Part shown: positions 43,071-52,427 of the stretch, in pieces
Numbering within the stretch: the stretch's first letter is position 1
How the letters are laid out: every line of letters begins with the position of its first letter
Origin: BCD1 sp965230565
GTDB taxonomy: Bacteria > Bacteroidota > Bacteroidia > Chitinophagales > Saprospiraceae
DNA: 64,000 nt
Direction: 5' to 3'
NCBI GenBank assembly: GCA_965230565.1
Contig: CBDDLH010000012.1
Span: forward strand, 248,001-312,000
Translations under genes and position numbers: made by a program
Notes under the pieces: generated by a model
Seen by the model: only the letters and a program-made list of their open reading frames with translations
Told to the model about the DNA's origin: nothing
Databases searched by the model: none

Positions 43071-46000
43071 TTATTCAATAATTATTTTACGGCCAATTTG
43101 TCCTTCCATTAAATGGATAACGCAATAATAAATACCGCTGGAAAGCGAAGCTGTGTTTAGTGAAAATTGATTTAACCCGTGATTCAAATGACCTGAATGA
43201 TTCAAAACTTCCCGACCGTCAATTGAAAAAATACCCAAATTGAAATCCTCCGGATTGTCTACCGTAAAAGAAAAATTAATTACCTCATCAGCAGGGGTAG
43301 GGAATAATTCAACGTTTATTAGGTTTTGCGGATCATTGATACTCGAGGGATCTCCCGCATTAACAACCGTCCCTTTTCCGGGAGCAAAAGCACAAACCGA
43401 ACTTTCTTCTGAAGTCACACAAGCTTCTGTGTGAAAGTTGAACATATCCATGATTTCGACATCATCCACATACCAGCCAATACCTTCCTCTACATCACCT
43501 TCTTCTTCCGCATCCGAGCCAAAGCGGAAACGCACCAGAATATATTCTCCCAGATACGGAGAAAGATCTACATAACTATCTTTATACCCATCACTGCTAC
43601 CCCAAAAAGCTCCCTGCCCGGCATTTGAGAAAGTTAAAAAGTCAATATTTCCACGATATTCTTTTCTGAAAAAGAGATCAGATACATCATCCCAGGAATC
43701 ACCTCCGTCTACTGAAATATCCACAAAACCTCCGTCCTTGGCGGGTTCCGTATCATATTTATGAGAGAACCTCAATACCGGCTGGTCGCCATGAACCAGA
43801 AACGGATCAAAGAAATATAGCTCCTGATCATTGCGCTCCTCGGTATCCGGCACATACCAGGAAAAGTTTCCCGAATGTGGATCCTCGGAAGAAATATCCC
43901 AAATAGCAATTCCAGTAAGGTTGTTGATATCCCAAAGGTTATCCCCATTTTCCATCCCGTCAAAGAACTGACTTTCGGAATAAAGGGTAGTTGGTGTGGA
44001 CAGCTTGTATGATATTGTCACAGAATGACCTGAAGGCATATCTCCCAGGTCGAAAAGCAGCATATTATCATTGAGCTCGGGAACAGCACCGATTGCCGAA
44101 CCATTGATGTATTCTGCTCCTTCGGGAATTTCATCGCTAAGTAAAACTCCTGTGGCCATATTTTCTTTATGATTGGTAACTTCAAGGGTAACGATGATCT
44201 CATCTCCTGAAGTAATTACCGGGGTAACCTGTTTGGAAAGTTTTAATTCTTTTACACATTCCGGTAATGTTTCAAAATCCGGAAAGCCATCATGCCGGTC
44301 GAAAGATGATCCCTGATCTGCATGGTAGCCAAGACCCCTTCTTGCGAATACCTCCCAGATCAGGCAGGCATTGTTGCCGTCAAAAAGAATCTCATCTGCA
44401 GCTAAAATGGCATCCCGACCGTCAATAAATCCAGGGCTGCAGGCTTGTAGCTTCATCCCGTCCATCACGAGTTGTATGGCCATGTTGTTACCTCCTGTTC
44501 CGGTAAGCTGATCTTCGTCAAAATCATAAACATCAACCATCGCCCAGTACAAATCCCACAATACGGCTGTCCACACCTCACCCAATTGATGGGGTATTTC
44601 GGTGCCAATGATATCATCGAAAGTCTGATCATTGATATTAAAATCCGTGGAATAAGGTACCCGCCTCAGACCACTGCCATTGACTCCGCTTTTATTGACA
44701 TAATTACCAATTCCTCTGGGCAGAGTTCCCACATCGCCGGGTTTAACCGTGGTGATCAGGGTGAAGAAATCGCTCCACCCTTCCCCCATCTGCTCATCGT
44801 TAAAAAGACAGGCTTCCTGTGAAGGGCCACCTGTAAGCCGGTTAGAAATCCCATGCGCATATTCATGGATGATGACCCCGTTATCAAAGTTACCATCAAG
44901 AGTATTGGGTGTACCGTCATCCTGGACACCAATGGAAACAGTTATGCCTTCATCAATCATTTGCCGGAAAATCTGACAGGCTGATTGTTCGACCATTATG
45001 GTTGGAATAGTTGGTTCTTCATTGCCAAAACTTCCGCCCATGGTAGTAGTGCCTTGTTGATAATTACAAATGATCACTGCAATAGCTCCGGCTGCTTCGG
45101 CATTCAGGGTTTTTCGTTCAAAGACGCAATCACCTCTGTCGATCAGCGCAATTTTACCGTTGATCTCTTCGGGGTTTATAAGCGTCTCGCAACCGAGCGT
45201 CGGAAGGTCACTGCCATCAAAGGCTTCCGCAAGTTGACCGACAATGGGTTGCGTAGTCACGGGCGGGCCGTAAATAGCATGTCCGGTATTGTATAACCCG
45301 GAGATACTTTCAGGGCTGGAGACATTTAGCAATTGCCCTCCCGGAGAATTCCACAGATACATTTGCATTCTTCCCGGGGCACCATCTGATGGTGTGGAGA
45401 AATTGGAATTATTAGTGTCGTTTCCGTCTTGCCCCTCGGCATTGACCTGATCACTTCCAAAGCCTTCTCCGGAATAGTTCATAGTCTGGAAGTTGCCTGC
45501 GGCTTCATCAAAACCGTAGTGGAAGGAAAAGTCGTGTGCATAATTCACCGCATAAAATAATTGTGTAATGGCCGCTTCCTGGTTGTCTTCCGGGTCGAGA
45601 AAAGGGTCAAAAGGAAAATCAAAATTCAGGTCTGGCCCTCCGTTGGGCTCATCTCCGATGGAGGCATCGTTTTCTTCCTCGTCCAGATAAGCATGGGCGT
45701 TATTGCCACGAGTTATTTCATAATCGGCTATTCCGTCACCGTCGATGTCATGCCAGCCATAAGGAGAGGCAACAGGATCAGCCGGGTCGGTAAGTAATTC
45801 ACGGTCTCCATGGATCGGGCTTTCGACTGGGAGCGGAAATACATGATAGGTGTCCCCGGTAAGGTTAAAGTTGTTTTGGGTATTCTCGGAAAAATTTGCT
45901 GTAGCGTGTGAATTACAAAGAGCGGTATGGTCATGATCGGCTGCGTTCGAAAAATTACAATATATGGTCAGGTTGTATTGTCCGATGATCTCTCCTGTTA

Positions 46001-46595
46001 CAGCGTCTACATGCATATTCCACATATCGGCAGAGGTTTTGCCATCGATCATGAGCTGCCAGATCAGCTTTACTTTATCCTCCAATGGCGAATAATCAAA
46101 TTTCAATTTAACAGCGATATCGCTATTGGAAATATGGTTTCCTTCAAAAATATAAACTCCCGGTTTTTTGCCCTTTATCCTTAATGCTGAGTTCCCTCCT
46201 ATTCCCAGGAAAGTAGTTGAAAAATTAATAGCTTCCTGAGGAGTAATAACCGGTTGAAGGGTATTGACTTTTGAAGCCAGGTTCGGAATAAAGGTATTTG
46301 TTTCATAGACAACCCCGCCGTTTTTAACATGTAGGCCCGCAATAGCATTATGTACCGGAATGCCCCGGAAGGTTTGATTCAGGTAAATGTGATCTACTCC
46401 ATTATGTTTTGATACATATTGGTCGTTGAGGTGCATGAATTGCAGGTCTTCAACAGTTAATTGCCAATGTTCCCTATTCGCTTCCAGGTGCCTGCGGGCT
46501 ATTTCTTCTGAGTTCAGGGATTGGCTCATCGCAATAAAGGGGAAAAGACATGCGAACAGCAGGAAAGAGTAGTTATATGTTTTGTGTTTTAACAT
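43071..46595 (-). CDS. M36 fungalysin-like metalloprotease with PA domain and type IX sorting domain
   Basis: I take ATG at 46595 (1174 residues), where the signal peptide begins; the TTG upstream adds 10 residues. The protein has a propeptide-like region, the M36 core with HEYAHG near residue 575 and the downstream ligand in GEGWSDFF. A protease-associated (PA) insert (LIDRGDCVFERK) lies before it. DUF11-like and MAM-like beta domains follow, and the C-terminal 80 or so residues (ELFPTPADEVINFSF to RKIIIE) are a type A sorting domain. It should be secreted through the type IX system and degrade extracellular proteins. Confidence 0.94.
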   Translation of the reverse strand: MLKHKTYNYSFLLFACLFPFIAMSQSLNSEEIARRHLEANREHWQLTVEDLQFMHLNDQYVSKHNGVDHIYLNQTFRGIPVHNAIAGLHVKNGGVVYETNTFIPNLASKVNTLQPVITPQEAINFSTTFLGIGGNSALRIKGKKPGVYIFEGNHISNSDIAVKLKFDYSPLEDKVKLIWQLMIDGKTSADMWNMHVDAVTGEIIGQYNLTIYCNFSNAADHDHTALCNSHATANFSENTQNNFNLTGDTYHVFPLPVESPIHGDRELLTDPADPVASPYGWHDIDGDGIADYEITRGNNAHAYLDEEENDASIGDEPNGGPDLNFDFPFDPFLDPEDNQEAAITQLFYAVNYAHDFSFHYGFDEAAGNFQTMNYSGEGFGSDQVNAEGQDGNDTNNSNFSTPSDGAPGRMQMYLWNSPGGQLLNVSSPESISGLYNTGHAIYGPPVTTQPIVGQLAEAFDGSDLPTLGCETLINPEEINGKIALIDRGDCVFERKTLNAEAAGAIAVIICNYQQGTTTMGGSFGNEEPTIPTIMVEQSACQIFRQMIDEGITVSIGVQDDGTPNTLDGNFDNGVIIHEYAHGISNRLTGGPSQEACLFNDEQMGEGWSDFFTLITTVKPGDVGTLPRGIGNYVNKSGVNGSGLRRVPYSTDFNINDQTFDDIIGTEIPHQLGEVWTAVLWDLYWAMVDVYDFDEDQLTGTGGNNMAIQLVMDGMKLQACSPGFIDGRDAILAADEILFDGNNACLIWEVFARRGLGYHADQGSSFDRHDGFPDFETLPECVKELKLSKQVTPVITSGDEIIVTLEVTNHKENMATGVLLSDEIPEGAEYINGSAIGAVPELNDNMLLFDLGDMPSGHSVTISYKLSTPTTLYSESQFFDGMENGDNLWDINNLTGIAIWDISSEDPHSGNFSWYVPDTEERNDQELYFFDPFLVHGDQPVLRFSHKYDTEPAKDGGFVDISVDGGDSWDDVSDLFFRKEYRGNIDFLTFSNAGQGAFWGSSDGYKDSYVDLSPYLGEYILVRFRFGSDAEEEGDVEEGIGWYVDDVEIMDMFNFHTEACVTSEESSVCAFAPGKGTVVNAGDPSSINDPQNLINVELFPTPADEVINFSFTVDNPEDFNLGIFSIDGREVLNHSGHLNHGLNQFSLNTASLSSGIYYCVIHLMEGQIGRKIIIE

Positions 46596-46938
46596 AATAA
46601 AGAGGATCAGTTTTATCAATTTCAAAAGATGATTAAGGAGGTAAATTTTGTTAAATGAAAGTTTTCTTTATCCCAAAACATATTACGATTGGGAATCGGA
46701 AAGTTGGAAAACTGAAATCAATTATCCATTCTTCCTCTTGAAAAAGAATAACATATTTTGAGCCACAAAAACCTCAAATTTAATATTTCAAATATGCTTT
46801 GATAGTATAATAATAGGGAAGGGAATCAGGTTAGCGAAGGTCAAATTTATCATTTCTTTCCGACATAAACGTGTTTTGTGAATATAAGTAACTTAAAATC
46901 AGAGAGATTGGTGATAATTAATTTTTTGTTTTAAAATA

Positions 46939-46969
46939 TTTGAAATTAAAACAAAAATGTTTATATTTG
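46939..46969 (+). promoter_or_regulatory. Consensus Bacteroidota promoter of the antirepressor-like gene
   Basis: TTTG (46939-46942), 19-nt spacer, TATATTTG (46962-46969), a full match to the phylum consensus. Transcription should begin near 46976, leaving a leader of about 150 nt. Confidence 0.7.
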
Positions 46970-47001
46970 TATTGTAACAAGAATTTACAGATATGAAACG
47001 A

Positions 47002-47058
47002 CCATAACATTTATTAATCATAAATTTCAAACAAGGGTATGATTAATAAATGTTATGG
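47002..47058. promoter_or_regulatory. Perfect 21-bp inverted repeat in the leader
   Basis: The arm 47002-47022 (starting CCATAACATTTATT) is the exact reverse complement of 47038-47058, with a 15-nt loop. It lies inside the predicted transcript and could be a strong RNA hairpin or a DNA operator. Confidence 0.75.
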
Positions 47059-47074
47059 GAGAGCGGAGCGGTTA

Positions 47075-47129
47075 CATATGTGCAGAAAATTTTCTGCATT
47101 TTTTACCGCAGAAAATTTTTAAACATATG
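47075..47129. promoter_or_regulatory. Second inverted repeat including the start codon
   Basis: The segment 47081-47098 is a perfect palindrome (TGCAGAAAATTTTCTGCA). GCAGAAAATTTT recurs at 47108-47119, and CATATG flanks both ends (47075-47080 and 47124-47129). The segment 47075-47097 is therefore inverted-complementary to 47108-47129, so the ATG at 47127 would sit inside the folded arm. Confidence 0.6.
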
Positions 47130-47936
47130 AAACTTCAGGTTTTAACCAGTAAAAAAGGCACCAAAGTTGTAACGGCAAGTAATCTGCATGCGGTGCTTCA
47201 ATTGCCCAATCACCATTTTGCCATCAATGTGAAAAAGTGGCTCAATGATGTATATGAGTTTCGTGATGGTATCCGCAAGCCGGAAAATTTGCGGGATTTT
47301 GCCAGGCGTAAGATCAAGAACAATCCAATTCTGGATGATCATTATCTGTCTGTGGAGCTGGCTAAATTGATCACCCTTAATTCCAGAAGCAAGGTAAAGC
47401 AGAAATACGCCAAGTGGCTGTTTTCTATTGAAGACAAAGTGGAGAATGCCGAACTGCTCACTTATGATCAGGTAGTAGCTGTAATTGAGTTGACCAAAAC
47501 CCTTGGACTTGTTTCCTGCCAGGAAGCTGCCGAACAACAACACCTCAAAGTATACGAAGACCGTAATGGAGGCAATGCCAATAACTGGTGGTCTTATCGC
47601 GCCAGTATTTTGGGATATTCGCTTGACAGGTTAAAAGATAAACTGCAAAAAGCAGGAATGCCGATTAAAGGAAAATCTGCAAGGAAGTTGTTGATGAAGT
47701 CTGATAAATACGAGATGATCCGGACGGGAGTTATCGACTTATTTATGGCTATGGGAAAAAACGATCGTTTTGCCCGCAACCTCGGAGATTTGGCTAAGCT
47801 TTTCGCCAAAGAACTACAGGTTGAAATTTTTGATGACCGCGGAGCAGTCCCCGCATTCGCTCCGAAGGTTAATCAGGAAGTAGTGAAACAGGTTAAAAAA
47901 TTAGAAAAGAGTGGAATTTTAGGGGTTTGGAATTAG
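47127..47936 (+). CDS. AntA/AntB-like antirepressor-type regulator
   Basis: I take ATG at 47127 (269 residues, MKLQVLTSKKG); an in-frame ATG at 47055 would add 24 unconvincing residues and lies in the hairpin. Residues 10-110 resemble phage AntA/AntB antirepressor N-domains: VVTASNLHAVLQL at the start and DDHYLSVELAKLIT with SKVKQKYAKWL, compare YHLTLDMAKE and RQYFIE in those proteins. The rest is helical and basic without a motif I know. Antirepressors inactivate CI/LexA-like repressors, and an S24 repressor is encoded 34 kb away, but a link is speculation. It sits alone between two giant protease genes with a structured leader. Confidence 0.65.
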   Translation: MKLQVLTSKKGTKVVTASNLHAVLQLPNHHFAINVKKWLNDVYEFRDGIRKPENLRDFARRKIKNNPILDDHYLSVELAKLITLNSRSKVKQKYAKWLFSIEDKVENAELLTYDQVVAVIELTKTLGLVSCQEAAEQQHLKVYEDRNGGNANNWWSYRASILGYSLDRLKDKLQKAGMPIKGKSARKLLMKSDKYEMIRTGVIDLFMAMGKNDRFARNLGDLAKLFAKELQVEIFDDRGAVPAFAPKVNQEVVKQVKKLEKSGILGVWN

Positions 47937-47970
47937 GCACCTATAAAAGGTTTATCACACGGTTCGAATA

Positions 47971-48007
47971 AAAAAAGGCTGACGAAGTTTTTCGCCAGCC
48001 TTTTGTA
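47971..48007. terminator. Bidirectional terminator hairpin
   Basis: AAAAGGCTG and CAGCCTTTT form the stem, extended by CGAA/TTCG inside, between the convergent antirepressor-like and S1 protease genes. A- and T-runs border both sides, so it may serve both. Confidence 0.75.
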
Positions 48008-48025
48008 GTATTTTTTGAGTTCAGT

Positions 48026-51000
48026 TTATTCCTGAACAATCACTCTTCTCGTAAGTCGTGCATTTCCATCGGTTAATTTTACCAGATAAACTCCGGAAGC
48101 ATACCCACTCAAATCAAGCTGGATATTGCTTTGGCCTTTATCCAGGAATTGTGATTGAATAACTTTTCCGTCGATGCTGAATATTTCAACCGTTACCAGA
48201 TAATCTACAGCCTGGGATAATTGAATATTGAGTTCTCCTGAAGTCGGGTTTGGAGCAATACTTACCGTTCTGCCATCAAAATCCTGAGTGGAATTTGGCG
48301 TGTAAGCAAATGTCAAGGCAGAAGTGATAGAGCTACCACAACCATTTAAAGCTGTAACTCTCCAGTAGTAAATACCAGGATCCGTAATATTGGTCAATGA
48401 ATAAAGCGTACCTGAAACGGTTGCTGATTCGACAATGTTCTCAAACAGGTCACTGTCTGAAACTTCAATGAGGTATTCTTCCGAATTTTCCGTTCCGTCC
48501 CACAGTAAGGTTATGTTCGGATCCATGAAGGAAGCATTGTTTGCCGGGAATGTCTGCACCGGTAAGCCAGGGGCATATTCCAGAGCGATCTGTGCAGAAG
48601 TTTCAGAAGAATAGGTGCCATCATCGAAAGTAAATGTCAGTTCGAAAAGGTCAGTTGAAATAGATGCAAATCCACTAACTGTTGCAGTTATGGTAGAGCC
48701 TGGAGTTACGTTTGCCGGATCAACGCTATAATTTACGGTAAGCATTTCTCCGGTAGAAGTGGTATAATCAACCGCCAACGGTGTTGAAAACCCAGAACCT
48801 ACTTCAATGTCGAATGCTAATTCATCAGTCAAACAGGCGGATTCCTGAGTTGGGTTTACTGCTACGTTTACATCCGGAACGGTTGTAAAACTAAAGGCTG
48901 CCTCGGGTTCTGTACTTCCACACATTCCGATGGTTTGAACGGACCAGTAATAAGTCGTTCCGTAATCAAGACCGGAAAGTGGATAGCTGGCATTCGCCTG
49001 AGTATTGCTGACAACTATGTTATTGAAATCAGGGTCAGAAGCTACTGTTACGATGTAGCTATTTGCATCAAGGGCATCCTCCCAGGTTAATGTAAGCCCA
49101 ATTGGTGTATCCATGGCTCCGTTGGCAGGAGTCATCATGTTCGCCGGTGCAGGAGGTCCATTTAGGTCAAGGAATATTGGCAGTGAAGCCATATTCGTAC
49201 CGTCATTCCCAATGATGGTAATGGCAAAAGTTCCTGCAACCGTGGCGCCCGAAATAGTAACCGTGACGGATTCCCCAGGAGCGATTGGATTTGCGCTGAA
49301 TCCAACGGAAGCTCCTTCAGGAAGGTTCTCTGCAGAAAGGTCTATGGTCTCTCCCGTAAATCCGGTTCCGGCAAGAATTTCAAAAGTGACCGGTTGATCC
49401 ATACAATCTGAAAAAGTGTCTTCAGAAGAGAACAAAGCTATTTCTTCCGGAACTGCCGTACAAATGGTCAGGTCCCAATTAGATAATTCTCCGCCGTCCT
49501 GATTAAATGCATCAGAAATGGTCAGCGTCCATGGGCCATCAGCACTTTCTCCAATGAGTGTACTAAACGGATCTATTGGTTGATAATCGCCGCTAATAGC
49601 CGGGTCATCTCCACAGGTATTTTCAAAGTCGTCCGAACTGTTTGGTGCAGTATCGTAGAAATTTGCAATGATGTTTGAACCATCACAACCGTAAAAACTT
49701 TCTGGAACACCAGGTCTGTCAAAAATCGTAATGATGGTCCCTTCAGGAGATGTCAAGGTTACCGTAAGGTCTCCCACCCAGGTATGCGGAATATCCAGGT
49801 TGTCAATCCTCACATCAGAGATCAATCCCTGGAGGTTGACATTAACCTGAGATGTTACCGTTACTTCACCGGAATCAGAGATTTCAACAGGTAGATCCTG
49901 GGCTGTTACTTGTCCGCAAGAGATAGCGGAAGTGGTAAAACTAAATACCTCTGAAGAAGTACCAACACCACAAAGGTTTGATCCGGTTACCATCCAGTAA
50001 TAGGTTGTTTCTGATTCGAGAAGCCCTGTCTGAATGTCTGTATTTTGAGTTTCTAATTCATAAATAATGTTCATGAAATCCGGATCAGAAGCCAGAACAA
50101 AGTTATAGGTTGTCGCTCCGGCTATGGCTTCCCAACTGAAAGGCGGTGCGAGCACTTCCCCTTCTGCGTTATTGGCCGGTGTTGTCAAAGTAACCGCTGC
50201 CGGCGCACCTGCATAAATAGTCAAAAATATATCGGAAGTAACCGTTTGGTCGCCTCCTACACCTGTTATCGTGATCTGGTAGGTGCCGGTAGTAACATCT
50301 GCAGTATTGCTAATACTCAGATTTAAGGAAGATCCCGGTGCTGCAGGGTTATTGGAAAAAACAGCTGTAGCATCACCCGGAACTCCTTCAATACTGAGGG
50401 TTACATCTTCTGTAAAGGCTTCGCTGATTCCAAGATCAAAGGTTACATCTTCAGATGCGCATATGCTTGAGTTTGGGTTGTCAACAATCACTGCAAAACT
50501 GCAAACAGCCTGGTCACGACCATCCAAAACGAGTACCCCGGTATCATCCGGATCCAACCAGTCTTTCAATCGGGAACTTGAAGTTCCTCCTCCTTCCCAG
50601 GAATAAGCAACCCACCCATAAATATCGTATTGATCATTACCACAAGCAGCACCGCCGCCATGCAATTGGCCAATTACCCTTTTGTTGCCATCAAATAAAG
50701 GTGAACCGGAAGAACCTCCTTCGGTGGTTCCAATATCCCAATCAGGAACCACTACATGATTCCCACCAGGAACTTCAGTGCCACCGTTTCCCCATTCTCC
50801 GGGGTGTAGTTGATCAAATTCAAAACTTATACGTTTTTCGTCTGTACTTGGGTGGTGAACGGCAATTACTGTATCAGGTCCGGGCAGATCAAATTCTGCA
50901 TTCCACCCCGCAAAAAAGGCATTGGCGGTTTCGGAGACATCATCATCTAATTCTACCAACATAAAATCCGTAGGGGAATAACTGGCTCTGTAAATAGATC

Positions 51001-51865
51001 CGGTATTAAAATCATCAAGAGATCCATCTCCGGCGGCTCCACTTTGAGAAGTATTGGGCTGGCGACAAAAACTGTTGATATAATTCCAGTAGACAACCAG
51101 CGTTGGTGCGTCACTCGCTCCCATACAGTGGTTGGCAGTCATAAACAGCGGCGTACAATCGTTTCGGGTATTGTTTACGAGAAAGCCGGTGCAGTAGGTA
51201 AATCCACCATTACCGTAAACAGCAACGGACTGGATAATGTCCCGGTAATTATCAACGATACCCCAGCCGTCATCAGCTCCGCAAATGACATCGAGGTTAC
51301 AGGAACCTGACATGATGGAAGTGAATCCAAGGAAATCGTGATTGACTGATTTGAGTTCGAGGTCCAATTGATCTTTATTAACGTCCGGAACCTGGACTTC
51401 AATGACAACCTCATCCGCTTCAAATACGGGTGTCCAGAGTTGTTCATGTTCTTCATTATCCGCAGGGGTGAAAGGTCCCATTACCTTTTTCTTATCCACG
51501 GAATAAATAATAAGGTTACCGCCGTGTGGCATGAAGTATTTGGTGAATCCGAAGTTGAGAGATTTTGCTCCCGCTGACTTTATTCGCAAACGCCATACCG
51601 CTGTACCATCGTTAAGGGTTTCCCATGTACCGTGGGTTTGTGGTGTGATATGAACATCAATCGGTACCGCAAAATGTGGCGCAATGCCGGGACCTCGTCT
51701 TTCAAGTTCCGCCTGCAACAAAGCTTCATTGTCCTGAGCAGGCATTTCAGCTAACTCTACATCGCTTATTGGTTCTCGGGTAGGTGCAATTCTTTCATCG
51801 AACTGCTGAGCAAAGATGCCGCCTGAAATCAGAAGGCATAGGAGGATTGTTTGGATGAATTTCAT
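48026..51865 (-). CDS. Trypsin-like (lysyl-endopeptidase type) secreted protease with P-domain, Fn3-like repeats and type IX sorting domain
   Basis: A 1279-residue exported protein (signal peptide ending GGIFAQ). The S1 catalytic triad is visible: His near 246 in TANHCMG, Asp near 300 in PTDFMLVELDD and Ser near 385 in TTEGGSSGSPLF. The layout, with a propeptide and several cysteines, resembles lysyl endopeptidase. After about residue 470 come Fn3/Ig-like repeats and a proprotein-convertase P-domain (DIPHTWVGDLTVTL to WTLTISDAF). The last 80 residues (IAPNPTSGELNIQL to RRVIVQE) are a type A sorting domain, so it leaves through the type IX system. Substrate specificity is not certain. Confidence 0.93.
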   Translation of the reverse strand: MKFIQTILLCLLISGGIFAQQFDERIAPTREPISDVELAEMPAQDNEALLQAELERRGPGIAPHFAVPIDVHITPQTHGTWETLNDGTAVWRLRIKSAGAKSLNFGFTKYFMPHGGNLIIYSVDKKKVMGPFTPADNEEHEQLWTPVFEADEVVIEVQVPDVNKDQLDLELKSVNHDFLGFTSIMSGSCNLDVICGADDGWGIVDNYRDIIQSVAVYGNGGFTYCTGFLVNNTRNDCTPLFMTANHCMGASDAPTLVVYWNYINSFCRQPNTSQSGAAGDGSLDDFNTGSIYRASYSPTDFMLVELDDDVSETANAFFAGWNAEFDLPGPDTVIAVHHPSTDEKRISFEFDQLHPGEWGNGGTEVPGGNHVVVPDWDIGTTEGGSSGSPLFDGNKRVIGQLHGGGAACGNDQYDIYGWVAYSWEGGGTSSSRLKDWLDPDDTGVLVLDGRDQAVCSFAVIVDNPNSSICASEDVTFDLGISEAFTEDVTLSIEGVPGDATAVFSNNPAAPGSSLNLSISNTADVTTGTYQITITGVGGDQTVTSDIFLTIYAGAPAAVTLTTPANNAEGEVLAPPFSWEAIAGATTYNFVLASDPDFMNIIYELETQNTDIQTGLLESETTYYWMVTGSNLCGVGTSSEVFSFTTSAISCGQVTAQDLPVEISDSGEVTVTSQVNVNLQGLISDVRIDNLDIPHTWVGDLTVTLTSPEGTIITIFDRPGVPESFYGCDGSNIIANFYDTAPNSSDDFENTCGDDPAISGDYQPIDPFSTLIGESADGPWTLTISDAFNQDGGELSNWDLTICTAVPEEIALFSSEDTFSDCMDQPVTFEILAGTGFTGETIDLSAENLPEGASVGFSANPIAPGESVTVTISGATVAGTFAITIIGNDGTNMASLPIFLDLNGPPAPANMMTPANGAMDTPIGLTLTWEDALDANSYIVTVASDPDFNNIVVSNTQANASYPLSGLDYGTTYYWSVQTIGMCGSTEPEAAFSFTTVPDVNVAVNPTQESACLTDELAFDIEVGSGFSTPLAVDYTTSTGEMLTVNYSVDPANVTPGSTITATVSGFASISTDLFELTFTFDDGTYSSETSAQIALEYAPGLPVQTFPANNASFMDPNITLLWDGTENSEEYLIEVSDSDLFENIVESATVSGTLYSLTNITDPGIYYWRVTALNGCGSSITSALTFAYTPNSTQDFDGRTVSIAPNPTSGELNIQLSQAVDYLVTVEIFSIDGKVIQSQFLDKGQSNIQLDLSGYASGVYLVKLTDGNARLTRRVIVQE

Positions 51866-52427
51866 ACTAGTTATGATAATTTTGTTTGTAAAAAAGCGGT
51901 AATTTTTAAAAACACAACATTGAGTATTTACTAACTCATTGATTTTTACTTTTATGATCTTTGAATTGGAATGTCTCTGTGTTAAATCTGTGTTTTCAAA
52001 AATTACCAGAGGACCAATTGATTATCAATGAAATAGAGAAAAACTACCGAATTGTTTTTTGTAAGAAGTGCTTTATTTTGAGCACTAAAAAATGAAACTT
52101 AGCCAAAAGTAAAAGTTTTGAATCATTAATTACCTCTTTTTATTGGCGATTAATAGCACACAAAAGACAAAAAATTGCTTTCTTAACCAAGACTTCATCG
52201 AATCCTTTTTGAAGGTGTAGATATTATCCTATATCTTGTGGGTTTCAAATAGGTTAATCATCTGTGGGTTTTGTAATAAACCGTACTCACCGAACCTGTC
52301 TTCCTCGCCAGGCAAGATTCATTCGGTGCGACGAGCCGAATGAATTCGGCTAGTACGAAATTGGAAAATAGTTGCTTTTATACAACTATCTCCAACGCTG
52401 TGTATTAAATAATTACCGCAAAATTTA
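51866..52427. other. Spacer with palindromic repeat, no gene
   Basis: 562 nt between divergent genes. Mostly AT-rich; the second copy of the REP-like palindrome, split by a 23-bp insertion, occupies 52282-52358. I found no frame with coding character. Confidence 0.65.
52282..52358. repeat. Palindromic intergenic repeat, copy 2, with a 23-bp insertion
   Basis: Left arm CGTACTCACCGAA (52282-52294) is interrupted by a 23-bp CCTGTCTTCC-type sequence (52295-52317) and resumes TTCATTCGG (52318-52326). The loop TGCGACGAG and the intact right arm (52336-52358) follow. Arms and loop match copy 1 at 13265-13320. Confidence 0.8.

Larger units (their letters stand above)
46596..47126. other. Spacer with regulatory leader of the antirepressor-like gene
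   Basis: 531 nt. The left half (to about 46900) is AT-rich and probably holds the M36 promoter. The right half contains a consensus promoter (46939-46969) and a leader of about 150 nt with long inverted repeats. The leader also has a four-codon frame (ATG at 46993, MKRP) and a second short frame from 47039. No protein-coding gene is evident. Confidence 0.6.

Noticed and set aside
47055..47126. Upstream ATG at 47055 as start of the antirepressor-like gene
   Set aside because: In frame, but it lies in the arm of the long inverted repeat, and the 24 added residues are encoded by the palindromic leader and look unlike protein.
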